NCBI GenBank assembly: GCA_036567205.1
Contig: DATCVA010000352.1
Span: 1 to 20,572, forward strand
Direction of reading: 5' to 3'
DNA from: DATCVA01 sp036567205
GTDB taxonomy: Bacteria > Pseudomonadota > Gammaproteobacteria > Burkholderiales > Burkholderiaceae_B
DNA length: 20,572 bases
Below, piece by piece: positions 1 to 7,045 of this stretch; position 1 is the stretch's first letter, and each line of letters opens with the position of its first letter. Made by a program: the position numbers and the translations under genes. The notes beneath the pieces were generated by a model that was not told where the DNA came from, ran no database searches, and saw nothing but the letters and a program-made list of their open reading frames with translations.

Positions 1-124
1 TGTCGCACCCAAACCAGGCAACATTTTTGCGCGATTTCGTGTTCCCGCGCGACAGGTCCGCAAAAGAACGGGCCCCTTATCGCGCAGGACGTTTTTAGGA
101 TCTGGCGGGCTGGTCGTAATCGCT

Positions 125-481
125 CTGAAGAAAAGCCGCCGTCCGTTTTTCGGTGTAACGCTTGGTGCAGCCAGTTTGGCGGCGGGGTTAAGCGCCGTTT
201 TACCGAGTATTGCCCTGGCCGTGGATGTTAATGCAGCTTCGCAGGCCCAGCTTGAGGCTGTTCGGGGCATAGGTCCAAAAACTGCGCAGATTATTATTCA
301 GGAACGCACGCGGGGCGGTCAATACGAGTCGTTTGAAGATCTTTCAGAACGCGTTAAAGGTATCGGACCCAAAAAGGCCGCCTCATTACAAGCGTCCGGC
401 TTGACGCTTAGCCAGAGGGCGGCCGGCACCTCAGTCAGGCCGGCAGCCGTGCCTGACGTGCCGCGTACTGTTAAGCGGTAG
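125..481 (+). CDS. ComEA-like helix-hairpin-helix secreted protein (start uncertain)
   Basis: A small exported protein carrying one (HhH)2 domain, as in the DNA-binding part of ComEA competence proteins. From about 229 the sequence reads VDVNAASQAQLEAVRGIGPK, followed by GGQYESFEDLSERVKGIGPK, the two GIGPK hairpins typical of the family. In Gram-negative bacteria such short ComEA proteins act in the periplasm, binding incoming DNA; many are annotated only as HhH proteins and the role here is inferred. The start is unclear. The reading frame is open to the left edge (from base 2). The first ORF-style start is TTG at 176, but that would cut through an obvious signal peptide. A CTG at 125 gives the sequence MKKSRRPFFG followed by a hydrophobic stretch ending in ALA-VDVN, a convincing export signal, but no good ribosome-binding site precedes it. 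I chose 125 on the signal peptide; a start beyond the window is possible. It lies about 250 bp upstream of cysM. Confidence 0.7.
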   Translation: MKKSRRPFFGVTLGAASLAAGLSAVLPSIALAVDVNAASQAQLEAVRGIGPKTAQIIIQERTRGGQYESFEDLSERVKGIGPKKAASLQASGLTLSQRAAGTSVRPAAVPDVPRTVKR

Positions 482-556
482 TCGTACTGTCCTGCCTGGT
501 TAATTCATCCACTCAGTTTCAGCGTCTGGGCCTTTGATACGGCGTTGCAACTCCTC

Positions 557-588
557 GCCATAGCCGCCACCGCTATGGCTTTGTCATT
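557..588 (+). terminator. Candidate intrinsic terminator after the HhH gene
   Basis: A perfect 8-bp stem GCCATAGC/GCTATGGC (557-564 and 572-579) with a 7-base loop is followed by a short, interrupted T-rich stretch (TTTGTCATT). It sits about 75 bp after the HhH gene stop. The T-tract is weak, so efficiency is uncertain. Confidence 0.45.
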
Positions 589-720
589 GCGTCTTGTCTC
601 ACAAGCCCTTACACCCGAACTATTTGAGAAGGCAAACTAATCTGGCAGGGCACTGTTATGCTGTTATGCGAAGCAGGTTGCACCGGATTGAGCCGCTTAT
701 GTGTTTTTGTCTGTTGGGTG

Positions 721-726
721 TAGAAT
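721..726 (+). promoter_or_regulatory. Candidate -10 box of the cysM promoter
   Basis: TAGAAT, preceded directly by GTG, lies only 6 bases before the cysM ATG. No convincing -35 element at 16-18 bp was found. If this hexamer is used, transcription would begin at or next to the start codon, giving a leaderless message. The same GTGTAGAAT string occurs ahead of rplS at 15898. Confidence 0.35.
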
Positions 727-732
727 TTCCGC

Positions 733-1638
733 ATGAAAAAATACCTCACTATCGAAGATACTATCGGCGCTACGCCTTTAGTTCGCTTGCAGCGCATCCC
801 TGGTCAATCGGGTGATGCGCGCGGTAACGTAATTTTGGCCAAGCTCGAAGGCAATAATCCTGCGGGGTCGGTTAAAGATCGAGCTGCCAGTTCCATGATC
901 AGGCATGCCGAAGAGCGTGGCGAAATCAAGCCGGGCGATACGCTCATCGAGGCGACCAGCGGCAATACCGGCATTGCCCTGGCCATGGTGGCGGCCATTC
1001 GCGGCTACAAAATGGTACTGATCATGCCCGACAATTTGTCGGTTGAACGGCGTGCATCCATGACAGCATATGGCGCCGAGCTGATACTTACCCAAGCCAG
1101 CCAGGGCGGCATGGAATATGCGCGCGACCTTGCCCTTGCCATGCAGGCACAGGGCAAGGGCAAGGTGCTTGACCAGTTTGCCAATCCCGATAATTCGCAG
1201 GCTCATATTGAAACCACCGGCCCCGAGCTGTGGCAGCAGACCGATGGCCAAATTACCCACTTTGTCAGTGCGATGGGAACAACCGGCACCATTATGGGGG
1301 TTGGATCGTATCTGCGGTCCCGGAATCCGGCTATACAAATCGTGGGGGCTCAGCCCGCCGAAGGTTCGCAAATTCCCGGAATACGCAAGTGGCCTGAAGC
1401 TTACCAGCCTAAAATATACGACCCTTCCAAGGTCGACCAGTTCGAGCTTGTTTCACAAGCCGAGGCTGAAGATATGGCGCGCCGCCTGGCGGCTGAAGAA
1501 GGCATCTTTGGTGGAATTTCTTCCGCAGGCGCATTGGTTGCCGCCCTGCGCGTAGCATCCAGAGTCCAAAACGCCACTATAGCGTTTATTGTTTGTGATC
1601 GCGGCGATCGCTACTTATCGACGGGCGTGTTTAAATAG
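733..1638 (+). CDS. cysM: Cysteine synthase B (O-acetylserine sulfhydrylase B)
   Basis: A fold-type II PLP enzyme making L-cysteine from O-acetylserine and sulfide; CysM enzymes can also use thiosulfate to give S-sulfocysteine. Visible motifs: the PLP lysine K48 in NPAGSVKDRA, the substrate-binding loop TSGNTG at 75-80, the phosphate-binding GTTGT near 182, and the CysM-characteristic IPGIRKWP segment near 220. The full length is 301 aa, normal for CysM. The start is the ATG at 733; no Shine-Dalgarno sequence precedes it and a -10-like TAGAAT ends 6 bases upstream, so the message may be leaderless. Downstream it faces egtB convergently across 30 bp with no clear terminator. Cysteine is also the likely sulfur donor for the neighbouring ergothioneine genes, a plausible functional link. 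Identity is secure; preference for thiosulfate is family knowledge. Confidence 0.95.
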   Translation: MKKYLTIEDTIGATPLVRLQRIPGQSGDARGNVILAKLEGNNPAGSVKDRAASSMIRHAEERGEIKPGDTLIEATSGNTGIALAMVAAIRGYKMVLIMPDNLSVERRASMTAYGAELILTQASQGGMEYARDLALAMQAQGKGKVLDQFANPDNSQAHIETTGPELWQQTDGQITHFVSAMGTTGTIMGVGSYLRSRNPAIQIVGAQPAEGSQIPGIRKWPEAYQPKIYDPSKVDQFELVSQAEAEDMARRLAAEEGIFGGISSAGALVAALRVASRVQNATIAFIVCDRGDRYLSTGVFK

Positions 1639-1668
1639 CCTTCGCGAAAAATACATGGGGCGGCATGG

Positions 1669-2913
1669 TCAGGTTGATCGTGCCAGCCTGATTGACGTGA
1701 ACTGCCAGCGTGCATGGCTGGGGAAAAAATTCCGGTAAGTAACACGGCTATGGCCAGCAGGCGTGGCGCTCGAGGCCCCGCGCAATACGTATTGATTCAC
1801 CATGAATTTCCCATTGTATTCGCCTATGGCCCCGCTGGGCACCTGGTAACCGGGATAGGGGGCATAGCTGCTTGCAGTCCATTGCCAGGCGGTGTCGAAC
1901 AGTTGTACAAATGGGGCCTTAGCCAAAATGGGCGTGCCGTTTTTTTGGCCGCACTGGAGGCTAACGGCGTGCTCCCATTCTGCTTCAGTAGGTAGGCGCG
2001 CATTGGCCCAGCGGGCATAGGCATCTGCCTCAAAATACGACAAATGCATGGCTGCGCTTCGTCCGTCAAGAGCTTGCAGCCCGCGCAGGGTAAACTCGTG
2101 CCATTCACCATCTCGTTGTTCCCAATACAGCGGATGCGTTATGGGCGCTGCATGGGCGTGCAGCCATTCCCATCCTTCGGACAGCCATAGACCTGGATCT
2201 CGGTAGCCGCCGGCGTCGATGAAGGCGCAATATTCCTTGTTGGTAACCAGGCGCGAGGCCAGGGCAAAAGGCTCTACAAACTGGCGATGCCGCGGCAGTT
2301 CATTGTCAAAGCAAAAGCCGCTGCCAGCATGGCCAACTTCGATCAGTCCGCCGTCGAAGGAATACCAGCGTAAAGGCGGGACATCATCGGGGATAGCCGA
2401 AGGCGTGGCTGCAGCATAGGCCGGATGCAACGGATTGTGCGAAAGCAAATGTTTGATGTCGGTGAGCATCAGCTCTTGGTGCTGTTGTTCGTGTTGCATC
2501 CCTAATGCTATTAACCGGACCAGTTTTTCGGCTTGCTCCTGCGGACCATTAGCGGCCCCCCGCAGCAAGACCGCGATGCGGTCGTCGACGGCGTTGCGGT
2601 AGCCCTTCACTTCGGCCAGGGTGGGACGAGTGATCAGGCCGCGTTGCGGCCGCGGGTATTTGTCGCCGATGCCGTTATAGTACGAGTTGAACAGCATGCG
2701 AAAAGAAGGATGAACCGGCGAGAAATTCTTTTCGAAAAGTTCAAGTATGAACGTCTCGAAAAACCAGGTGGTATGTGCCAAATGCCATTTCACAGGACTG
2801 GCATCCGGCATCGATTGTACGCAGCAGTCTTCAGGTGAAAGCGGTTCGGCCAGCGCGGTAGTGGCACAACGCACCGTGTTGAAACTGGTCAGCAGCGAGT
2901 CAGTGTTTGTCAT
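1669..2913 (-). CDS. egtB: Ergothioneine sulfoxide synthase EgtB
   Basis: A non-haem iron enzyme that joins a thiol to hercynine (trimethylhistidine) with O2, forming the C-S bond in ergothioneine synthesis. The N-terminal DinB-like domain carries the iron ligands: H47 in WHLAHTTW, and H141 and H145 in GMQHEQQHQE. The C-terminal half is an FGE/sulfatase-modifying-factor domain (LPTEAEWEHA, the WQWTASSYAPYPG region and a terminal RNFFPSHARWQFTSIRLAR). A tyrosine pair sits at 78-79 in NSYYNGIG, 31 residues after H47, matching my recollection of the catalytic tyrosines of cysteine-using (type II) EgtB from Chloracidobacterium. At 414 aa the length is normal. The gene follows egtD with a 21-bp gap, no Shine-Dalgarno sequence is obvious before its ATG, and translation may be coupled. 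No egtA (gamma-Glu-Cys ligase) or egtC is in view, consistent with direct use of cysteine. Confidence 0.93.
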   Translation of the reverse strand: MTNTDSLLTSFNTVRCATTALAEPLSPEDCCVQSMPDASPVKWHLAHTTWFFETFILELFEKNFSPVHPSFRMLFNSYYNGIGDKYPRPQRGLITRPTLAEVKGYRNAVDDRIAVLLRGAANGPQEQAEKLVRLIALGMQHEQQHQELMLTDIKHLLSHNPLHPAYAAATPSAIPDDVPPLRWYSFDGGLIEVGHAGSGFCFDNELPRHRQFVEPFALASRLVTNKEYCAFIDAGGYRDPGLWLSEGWEWLHAHAAPITHPLYWEQRDGEWHEFTLRGLQALDGRSAAMHLSYFEADAYARWANARLPTEAEWEHAVSLQCGQKNGTPILAKAPFVQLFDTAWQWTASSYAPYPGYQVPSGAIGEYNGKFMVNQYVLRGASSATPAGHSRVTYRNFFPSHARWQFTSIRLARST

Positions 2914-2934
2914 GGCAGGGCTAAAGTATGAAGC

Positions 2935-3930
2935 TTAGTCTGCACGCGCGTACATCACAGCAAACCAGTTGTCGGCATCGCTCCAGGTCTGGATATTGCC
3001 GAACCCTGATTGCATCAGTAGTGTACGAAACGATTGGGCAGTGTATTTATAACTGCTTTCGGTATGAATGCCGTCGCCACGGTCAAAGTGACGATGTCCG
3101 TCAGGCCATCGTACCGTGACGCGCTGACGGGCTTGCAGGTGCATTTCAATCCGCTTGTGCGTGGTATTGAAAAATGCCCGGTGCACCCAGTCGCGTGCAT
3201 CGAAATCGGTATTCAGCAAATTGTTTACGTTGCGCAATACATTCAGATTGAAGGCGGCCGTAACACCCAAGGCATCGTCGTATGCGGTATTCAGTATGGC
3301 ATCGTTTTTGATCAGGTCGACACCTAGCAATATGGCTCCATCCGGTCCGCAAGCGGCATGTACTCGACGCAGAAAGGCCAGAGCTTCACAGGGAGAGAAA
3401 TTGCCAATCGAGGAGCCTGGATAAAAGAAGACACGTTTTTCTTCAGGAAGTGTTTTGGGCATTTCGAGGCTTGTTGAAAAATCCAGCCCGAGACCCATCA
3501 TTTCGATAGCCGGAAAACGCTGCCTGAGCGGTGCTAAAGCTTCCTTTAGAAAATCGGCGGAAATATCGATGGGAACATAGCGTTTCGGATGAAGCGAGGG
3601 AAATAGTTGCACGGCTTTTGCACAATTGCCTGCGCCCAGGTCGATCAGTGTTGAGCCTTGCCCCACCGCCTGGGCAATATGTTGTCTGTGCGCGGCAAAG
3701 ATGTTGGCCTCGATACGCGTTGGGTAATACTCGGGCAGCATACAAATTGCCTCGAACAACTTTGAGCCAAGTGCGTCGTACAGGTATTTAGGCGAAATAG
3801 TGGCTGGGTTTGACAATAGGCCAGCCTCAAGCTCGATGCGGATGGAATCGTTGGCCGCATCGCTGCTCCGATGTAGCTTAGATGATGTGACGTCGAGCAA
3901 AGATGCTTCGGGTAGGGTCGACATAAGCAT
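2935..3930 (-). CDS. egtD: L-histidine N-alpha-methyltransferase EgtD
   Basis: A SAM-dependent enzyme that trimethylates histidine to hercynine, the first step of ergothioneine synthesis. Family hallmarks are all present: EYYPTR near residue 68, the SAM loop LIDLGAGNCAKA near 96-106, the EgtD signature FYPGSSIGNF near 169-178, and a C-terminal DNWFAVMYAR. I chose the ATG ending at 3930 (331 aa), which has GGA 7 bases upstream. ATG at 3924 with AGG 9 bases upstream is almost as good, and a TTG at 3942 is less likely. The start region overlaps a perfect 16-bp palindrome (3937-3952). It is the first gene of the egtD-egtB operon. Together the products convert histidine and a thiol to ergothioneine sulfoxide; the final C-S lyase (EgtE or a substitute) is not seen here. 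Confidence 0.94.
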   Translation of the reverse strand: MLMSTLPEASLLDVTSSKLHRSSDAANDSIRIELEAGLLSNPATISPKYLYDALGSKLFEAICMLPEYYPTRIEANIFAAHRQHIAQAVGQGSTLIDLGAGNCAKAVQLFPSLHPKRYVPIDISADFLKEALAPLRQRFPAIEMMGLGLDFSTSLEMPKTLPEEKRVFFYPGSSIGNFSPCEALAFLRRVHAACGPDGAILLGVDLIKNDAILNTAYDDALGVTAAFNLNVLRNVNNLLNTDFDARDWVHRAFFNTTHKRIEMHLQARQRVTVRWPDGHRHFDRGDGIHTESSYKYTAQSFRTLLMQSGFGNIQTWSDADNWFAVMYARAD

Positions 3931-3936
3931 TAGCCT

Positions 3937-3952
3937 GTCCAATCGATTGGAC
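3937..3952. promoter_or_regulatory. Perfect palindrome overlapping the egtD ribosome-binding site
   Basis: GTCCAATCGATTGGAC is identical on both strands over 16 bp. It lies 6 bases upstream of the chosen egtD start and includes the GGA that would serve as ribosome-binding site. It could be an operator for a dimeric repressor or an mRNA hairpin masking translation. No regulator is identified. Confidence 0.4.
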
Positions 3953-4059
3953 GCAAAAAAGCAATGCTTCAGGGTAACACCGCTATTACGCCTCGCGAAA
4001 GTAGCAAAGCGGCTAACCGGTAACGAATGGTGACGCGCAGCGTTCTTTTACCCTTTGGC

Positions 4060-5235
4060 TTAGTTGGGCCCGCCAACGCCCATGCGATCTGCCAGCGCCT
4101 GGGCCAGATCGGCGACTGACGCTGCATAAAAATAGCTGCGGTTGTAGTGCGTAATTGCGAAAAAGTTAGGTGTGCCGGTACGGTATTCTTCCAGGTTCCG
4201 AGGTTCATCAAGCAAGTCTATAACCCCAACGCGATGCTGCTGCCATTTAGCCGGGCTTGCTCCGGGGCGAGATGTGGCCCCTTTGGCCCGAAGCTGGGCC
4301 CAGTCGTAGCTGGGTTCCAGGCCGCCGGCCACGAGCTTGGCGGGGTTGGCTGGCAAGGTCACTGGAGCAAAGACCGGCAAACCTGGCTGCCAGCCATGCA
4401 CTCGCAAGAAGTTGGCGACCGAGGCGATGGCATCGGCCGCGCTGCCGCTTAGGTCGATACGTTTGTCGTTGTCGCCATCAACGGCAAAGCGCAAGAGGCT
4501 GCCGGGCATGAATTGAGGCAGCCCCATTGCGCCGGCAAAGGAGCCTGTTACTTTTCGGGCATCCAGCTTTTGAAAGTGGTCAAGCTCAATAAGGTCGGCC
4601 AACTGGTCGCGAAATAATTGGCTGCGTTCAGGCCTGGCCGGGTCTGGGTTTCTGAAGCCCAGCGTTGCCAACGCGTCCAGTACTAAAAAACTACCGGTGT
4701 TGCGTCCGTAGACTGTTTCTACTCCGATAATCGCTACGATAATCGACGCCGGCACACCAAACTGGGCTGCTGTTTTATCAAGCACAGCGCGATTTTCGCT
4801 CCAAAAATCAAGCCCCGACTTGATACGCACGGGTTCGACGAAACGTTTGCGGTAGGTAATCCAGCTGCGGCGTATACGTGTTTTTGCAGGGGCCATCAGT
4901 TTGGCAACCGTCGCATTGTATTGGGCGGTTTTTAACAGCGACTCTACCTCATCAAGCGGAACTTGCCGCGATTTGGAAACCTCGCGGGCATAGGCTTCGA
5001 TATCTTTTTTTAGCCGTCCGTCGCTATCCTGGAAGCCCTCGGCACTGTTTATGGAGGACCCGGCCTGGATCGGCGAGGCATCGGCTAAGCGCTTGAGAAC
5101 CGCCGGCTGGCCGCCGGGGTTCGACGATGTTTGTACCGGCGTGTTGGCGGAGCGCGCAGCGGGTTGCGTGGAGGCGCACCCCGCTAACAGGGTAAAAACA
5201 GCAGCGACTTGCAAAACACGAGCGGGTTTGAACAT
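4060..5235 (-). CDS. mltB: Membrane-bound lytic murein transglycosylase B (lipoprotein)
   Basis: A periplasmic lipoprotein of the SLT_2/MltB family that cleaves peptidoglycan glycan strands to 1,6-anhydromuropeptides. The N-terminal signal ends in a lipobox LLAGC (lipidated Cys at about residue 20). The catalytic Glu lies in IIGVETVYGRNTG (E173 from the chosen start), and the family segments GSFAGAMGLPQFMPGS and NFLRVHGW follow. The length of 391 aa is normal. Of two in-frame ATGs, the one at 5235 is preferred because AAGG lies 6 bases before it; ATG at 5241 overlaps that site. The gene is head to head with the deacetylase-like gene, whose ATG is at 5246, so its promoter must lie inside that coding region. 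egtD follows after about 130 bp. No functional link to ergothioneine is evident. Confidence 0.93.
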   Translation of the reverse strand: MFKPARVLQVAAVFTLLAGCASTQPAARSANTPVQTSSNPGGQPAVLKRLADASPIQAGSSINSAEGFQDSDGRLKKDIEAYAREVSKSRQVPLDEVESLLKTAQYNATVAKLMAPAKTRIRRSWITYRKRFVEPVRIKSGLDFWSENRAVLDKTAAQFGVPASIIVAIIGVETVYGRNTGSFLVLDALATLGFRNPDPARPERSQLFRDQLADLIELDHFQKLDARKVTGSFAGAMGLPQFMPGSLLRFAVDGDNDKRIDLSGSAADAIASVANFLRVHGWQPGLPVFAPVTLPANPAKLVAGGLEPSYDWAQLRAKGATSRPGASPAKWQQHRVGVIDLLDEPRNLEEYRTGTPNFFAITHYNRSYFYAASVADLAQALADRMGVGGPN

Positions 5236-5245
5236 AATCATCCTT

Positions 5246-6169
5246 ATGGAGACCCTATATATTACTCATCCCGCCTGTCGTCTGCACGAAATGGGGGATT
5301 GGCATCCCGAATGTCCAAGCCGTCTTGATGCAATTAACGACCAATTGCTTGCCAGCGGGGTACTGGGCCTGCTGGGCGCAAAAGAAGCTTCCAGTGCCAC
5401 TGATGCCGACTTACTGCGTGTGCACACTGCATCGTATTTGACTTATCTGAAAAATCACGTCCCGGCCGAAGGCTATTTTGCGCTCGACCCCGATACACTT
5501 ATGAACTCTCATACATTGGAAGCCGCGTTGGTGGCTGCCGGAGCGGGAGTCACGGGGGTCGATGCCATTATGCGCAACGAGGCCAAAACAGCGTTTTGTT
5601 CAGTAAGGCCGCCGGGCCATCATGCTCGTCCAGATCAGGCCATGGGGTTTTGTTTTTTTAATAATGTGGCGGTTGCGGCAGCTTATGCTCTCGAAAAATA
5701 TAAGCTAAACCGTGTGGCTATTGTGGATTTTGACGTTCACCACGGTAACGGCACTGAAGAAATGTTTTCAGGCGACCCACGGGTATTGATGTGCAGCTTT
5801 TTTCAACATCCTTTCTTTCCGAATATGGGCACGGATACCGCGGCAGAGAATATGGTGAATATTCCCGTTGCAGCGTATTCAAGCAGCGCTTCGCTGCGCC
5901 AATTGGTCTCCGACCGGTGGATGCCCAGGCTTGATGCTTTTAAGCCAGAATTCATATTCATGTCGGCCGGCTTTGATGCGCATCGTGAAGATGATATGGG
6001 GCAACTTGGTATGGTCGAAGCTGATTACGCCTGGATTACTGAACAGATCGTCGGCCTGGCTGAACGAACTGCGCATGGACGCATTGTCAGCCTCCTGGAG
6101 GGGGGATATAACTTGTCAGCGCTGGGCCGAAGCGTTGTGGCTCATATCAAGGTGCTGGCAAAGTTGTAG
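5246..6169 (+). CDS. Histone deacetylase family protein (class II type, zinc amidohydrolase)
   Basis: A member of the arginase/deacetylase fold, the bacterial relatives of class II HDACs and acetylpolyamine amidohydrolases, which remove acetyl groups from lysine, polyamines or other small amides. All active-site parts are visible: the HH pair H125-H126 in RPPGHHARP, zinc ligands D163 and H165 in FDVHHGNGTE and D244 in SAGFDAHRED, and the catalytic Tyr Y288 in LEGGYNL. At 307 aa the length is normal. A longer in-frame reading exists upstream inside mltB, but the family N-terminus (TLYITHPACRLHE) begins right at the ATG at 5246. No Shine-Dalgarno sequence is obvious because the upstream bases form the mltB ribosome-binding site on the other strand. 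In many Burkholderiales a similar gene sits near etfBA; its real substrate is unknown. Confidence 0.93.
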   Translation: METLYITHPACRLHEMGDWHPECPSRLDAINDQLLASGVLGLLGAKEASSATDADLLRVHTASYLTYLKNHVPAEGYFALDPDTLMNSHTLEAALVAAGAGVTGVDAIMRNEAKTAFCSVRPPGHHARPDQAMGFCFFNNVAVAAAYALEKYKLNRVAIVDFDVHHGNGTEEMFSGDPRVLMCSFFQHPFFPNMGTDTAAENMVNIPVAAYSSSASLRQLVSDRWMPRLDAFKPEFIFMSAGFDAHREDDMGQLGMVEADYAWITEQIVGLAERTAHGRIVSLLEGGYNLSALGRSVVAHIKVLAKL

Positions 6170-6280
6170 AATGACAAACTTCATGTCTATTTTGTATCGA
6201 AACTGTCTTGCAATGTGTGTGCCAAAGAAATGGTTGCGCCTATGCTAAAAAATTCAGCGTTATGTCTTTTATAGTTCCTC

Positions 6281-6287
6281 AGGAGGA
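6281..6287 (+). promoter_or_regulatory. Strong ribosome-binding site of etfB
   Basis: AGGAGGA lies 6 bases before the etfB ATG, the strongest Shine-Dalgarno sequence in the window, fitting a highly expressed metabolic protein. Confidence 0.75.
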
Positions 6288-6293
6288 AGCTCG

Positions 6294-7043
6294 ATGAAGG
6301 TGTTAGTACCTGTCAAGCGCGTAGTTGATTACAACGTCAAAGTACGCGTAAAGTCCGATCAGACCGGCGTGGATATAGCCAACGTCAAAATGTCAATGAA
6401 TCCGTTCGACGAGATAGCAGTCGAAGAAGCTACGCGGCTTAAAGAAAAAGGCGTGGCAACCGAGATTATCGCGATATCGTGCGGTGTGGCGCAGTGTCAG
6501 GAAACATTAAGAACAGCCATGGCTATCGGTGCGGACCGTGCTGTTCTGGTGCAAACCGACGCCGAACTGCAGCCTTTGGCGGTAGCCAAGTTGCTTAAAG
6601 CCCTGGTTGACAAAGAGCAGCCTCAACTTGTCATTTTGGGCAAGCAGGCCATCGATGACGATGCCAATCAAACAGGCCAAATGCTTGCTGCATTGCTTGA
6701 CTGGCCGCAAGCGACATTTGCCAGCAAGGTCGAGCTTTCAAGCGATACGGCAACTGTCACTCGCGAGGTCGACGGCGGCCTGGAAACTATTTCACTTAAG
6801 CTGCCCGCCATTGTCACGACCGATTTGCGCTTGAACGAGCCTCGTTATGTGACGTTGCCCAACATCATGAAGGCCAAGAAGAAAACACTCGAGGTTGTTA
6901 CGCCTGAAGATCTTGGCGTCGATGTGGCTCCTCGCTTGAAAACCCTTAAAGTCTCCGAGCCGCCAGCACGATCGGCGGGCATTATCGTTCCCGATGTTGC
7001 AACGTTGGTCGATAAACTCAAAAACGAAGCCAAGGTAGTTTGA
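6294..7043 (+). CDS. etfB: Electron transfer flavoprotein beta subunit
   Basis: The beta (small) subunit of the FAD/AMP heterodimer that takes electrons from acyl-CoA and other dehydrogenases and passes them to ETF:ubiquinone oxidoreductase. The sequence starts MKVLVPVKRVVDYNVKVRVK and contains the classic MNPFDEIAVEEA segment near 35-46 and the D-x-R-LNEPRYVTLPNIMKAKKK signature near 180-200, the region that contacts partner dehydrogenases. Length 249 aa is normal. A strong ribosome-binding site precedes the ATG and etfA follows 2 bp after its stop, so the two are co-translated. A dehydrogenase likely to use this ETF is encoded at 12471. Confidence 0.97.
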   Translation: MKVLVPVKRVVDYNVKVRVKSDQTGVDIANVKMSMNPFDEIAVEEATRLKEKGVATEIIAISCGVAQCQETLRTAMAIGADRAVLVQTDAELQPLAVAKLLKALVDKEQPQLVILGKQAIDDDANQTGQMLAALLDWPQATFASKVELSSDTATVTREVDGGLETISLKLPAIVTTDLRLNEPRYVTLPNIMKAKKKTLEVVTPEDLGVDVAPRLKTLKVSEPPARSAGIIVPDVATLVDKLKNEAKVV

Positions 7044-7045
7044 TT

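Noticed and set aside
1..98. Tail of an upstream gene ending at TAG 96-98 in the third frame
   Set aside because: Only about 31 residues are visible and nothing is recognisable; cannot be told from chance open frame.
594..815. 73-codon ORF upstream of and overlapping cysM
   Set aside because: Runs into the cysM start in another frame, has no ribosome-binding site and no recognisable features.
778..1371. 197-codon minus-strand ORF inside cysM
   Set aside because: Antisense shadow of a secure gene; the His/Cys/Gly-rich translation lacks any domain.
5051..5245. 65-codon N-terminal extension of the deacetylase-like protein
   Set aside because: Lies antisense to the mltB N-terminus; the deacetylase family sequence begins at ATG 5246.
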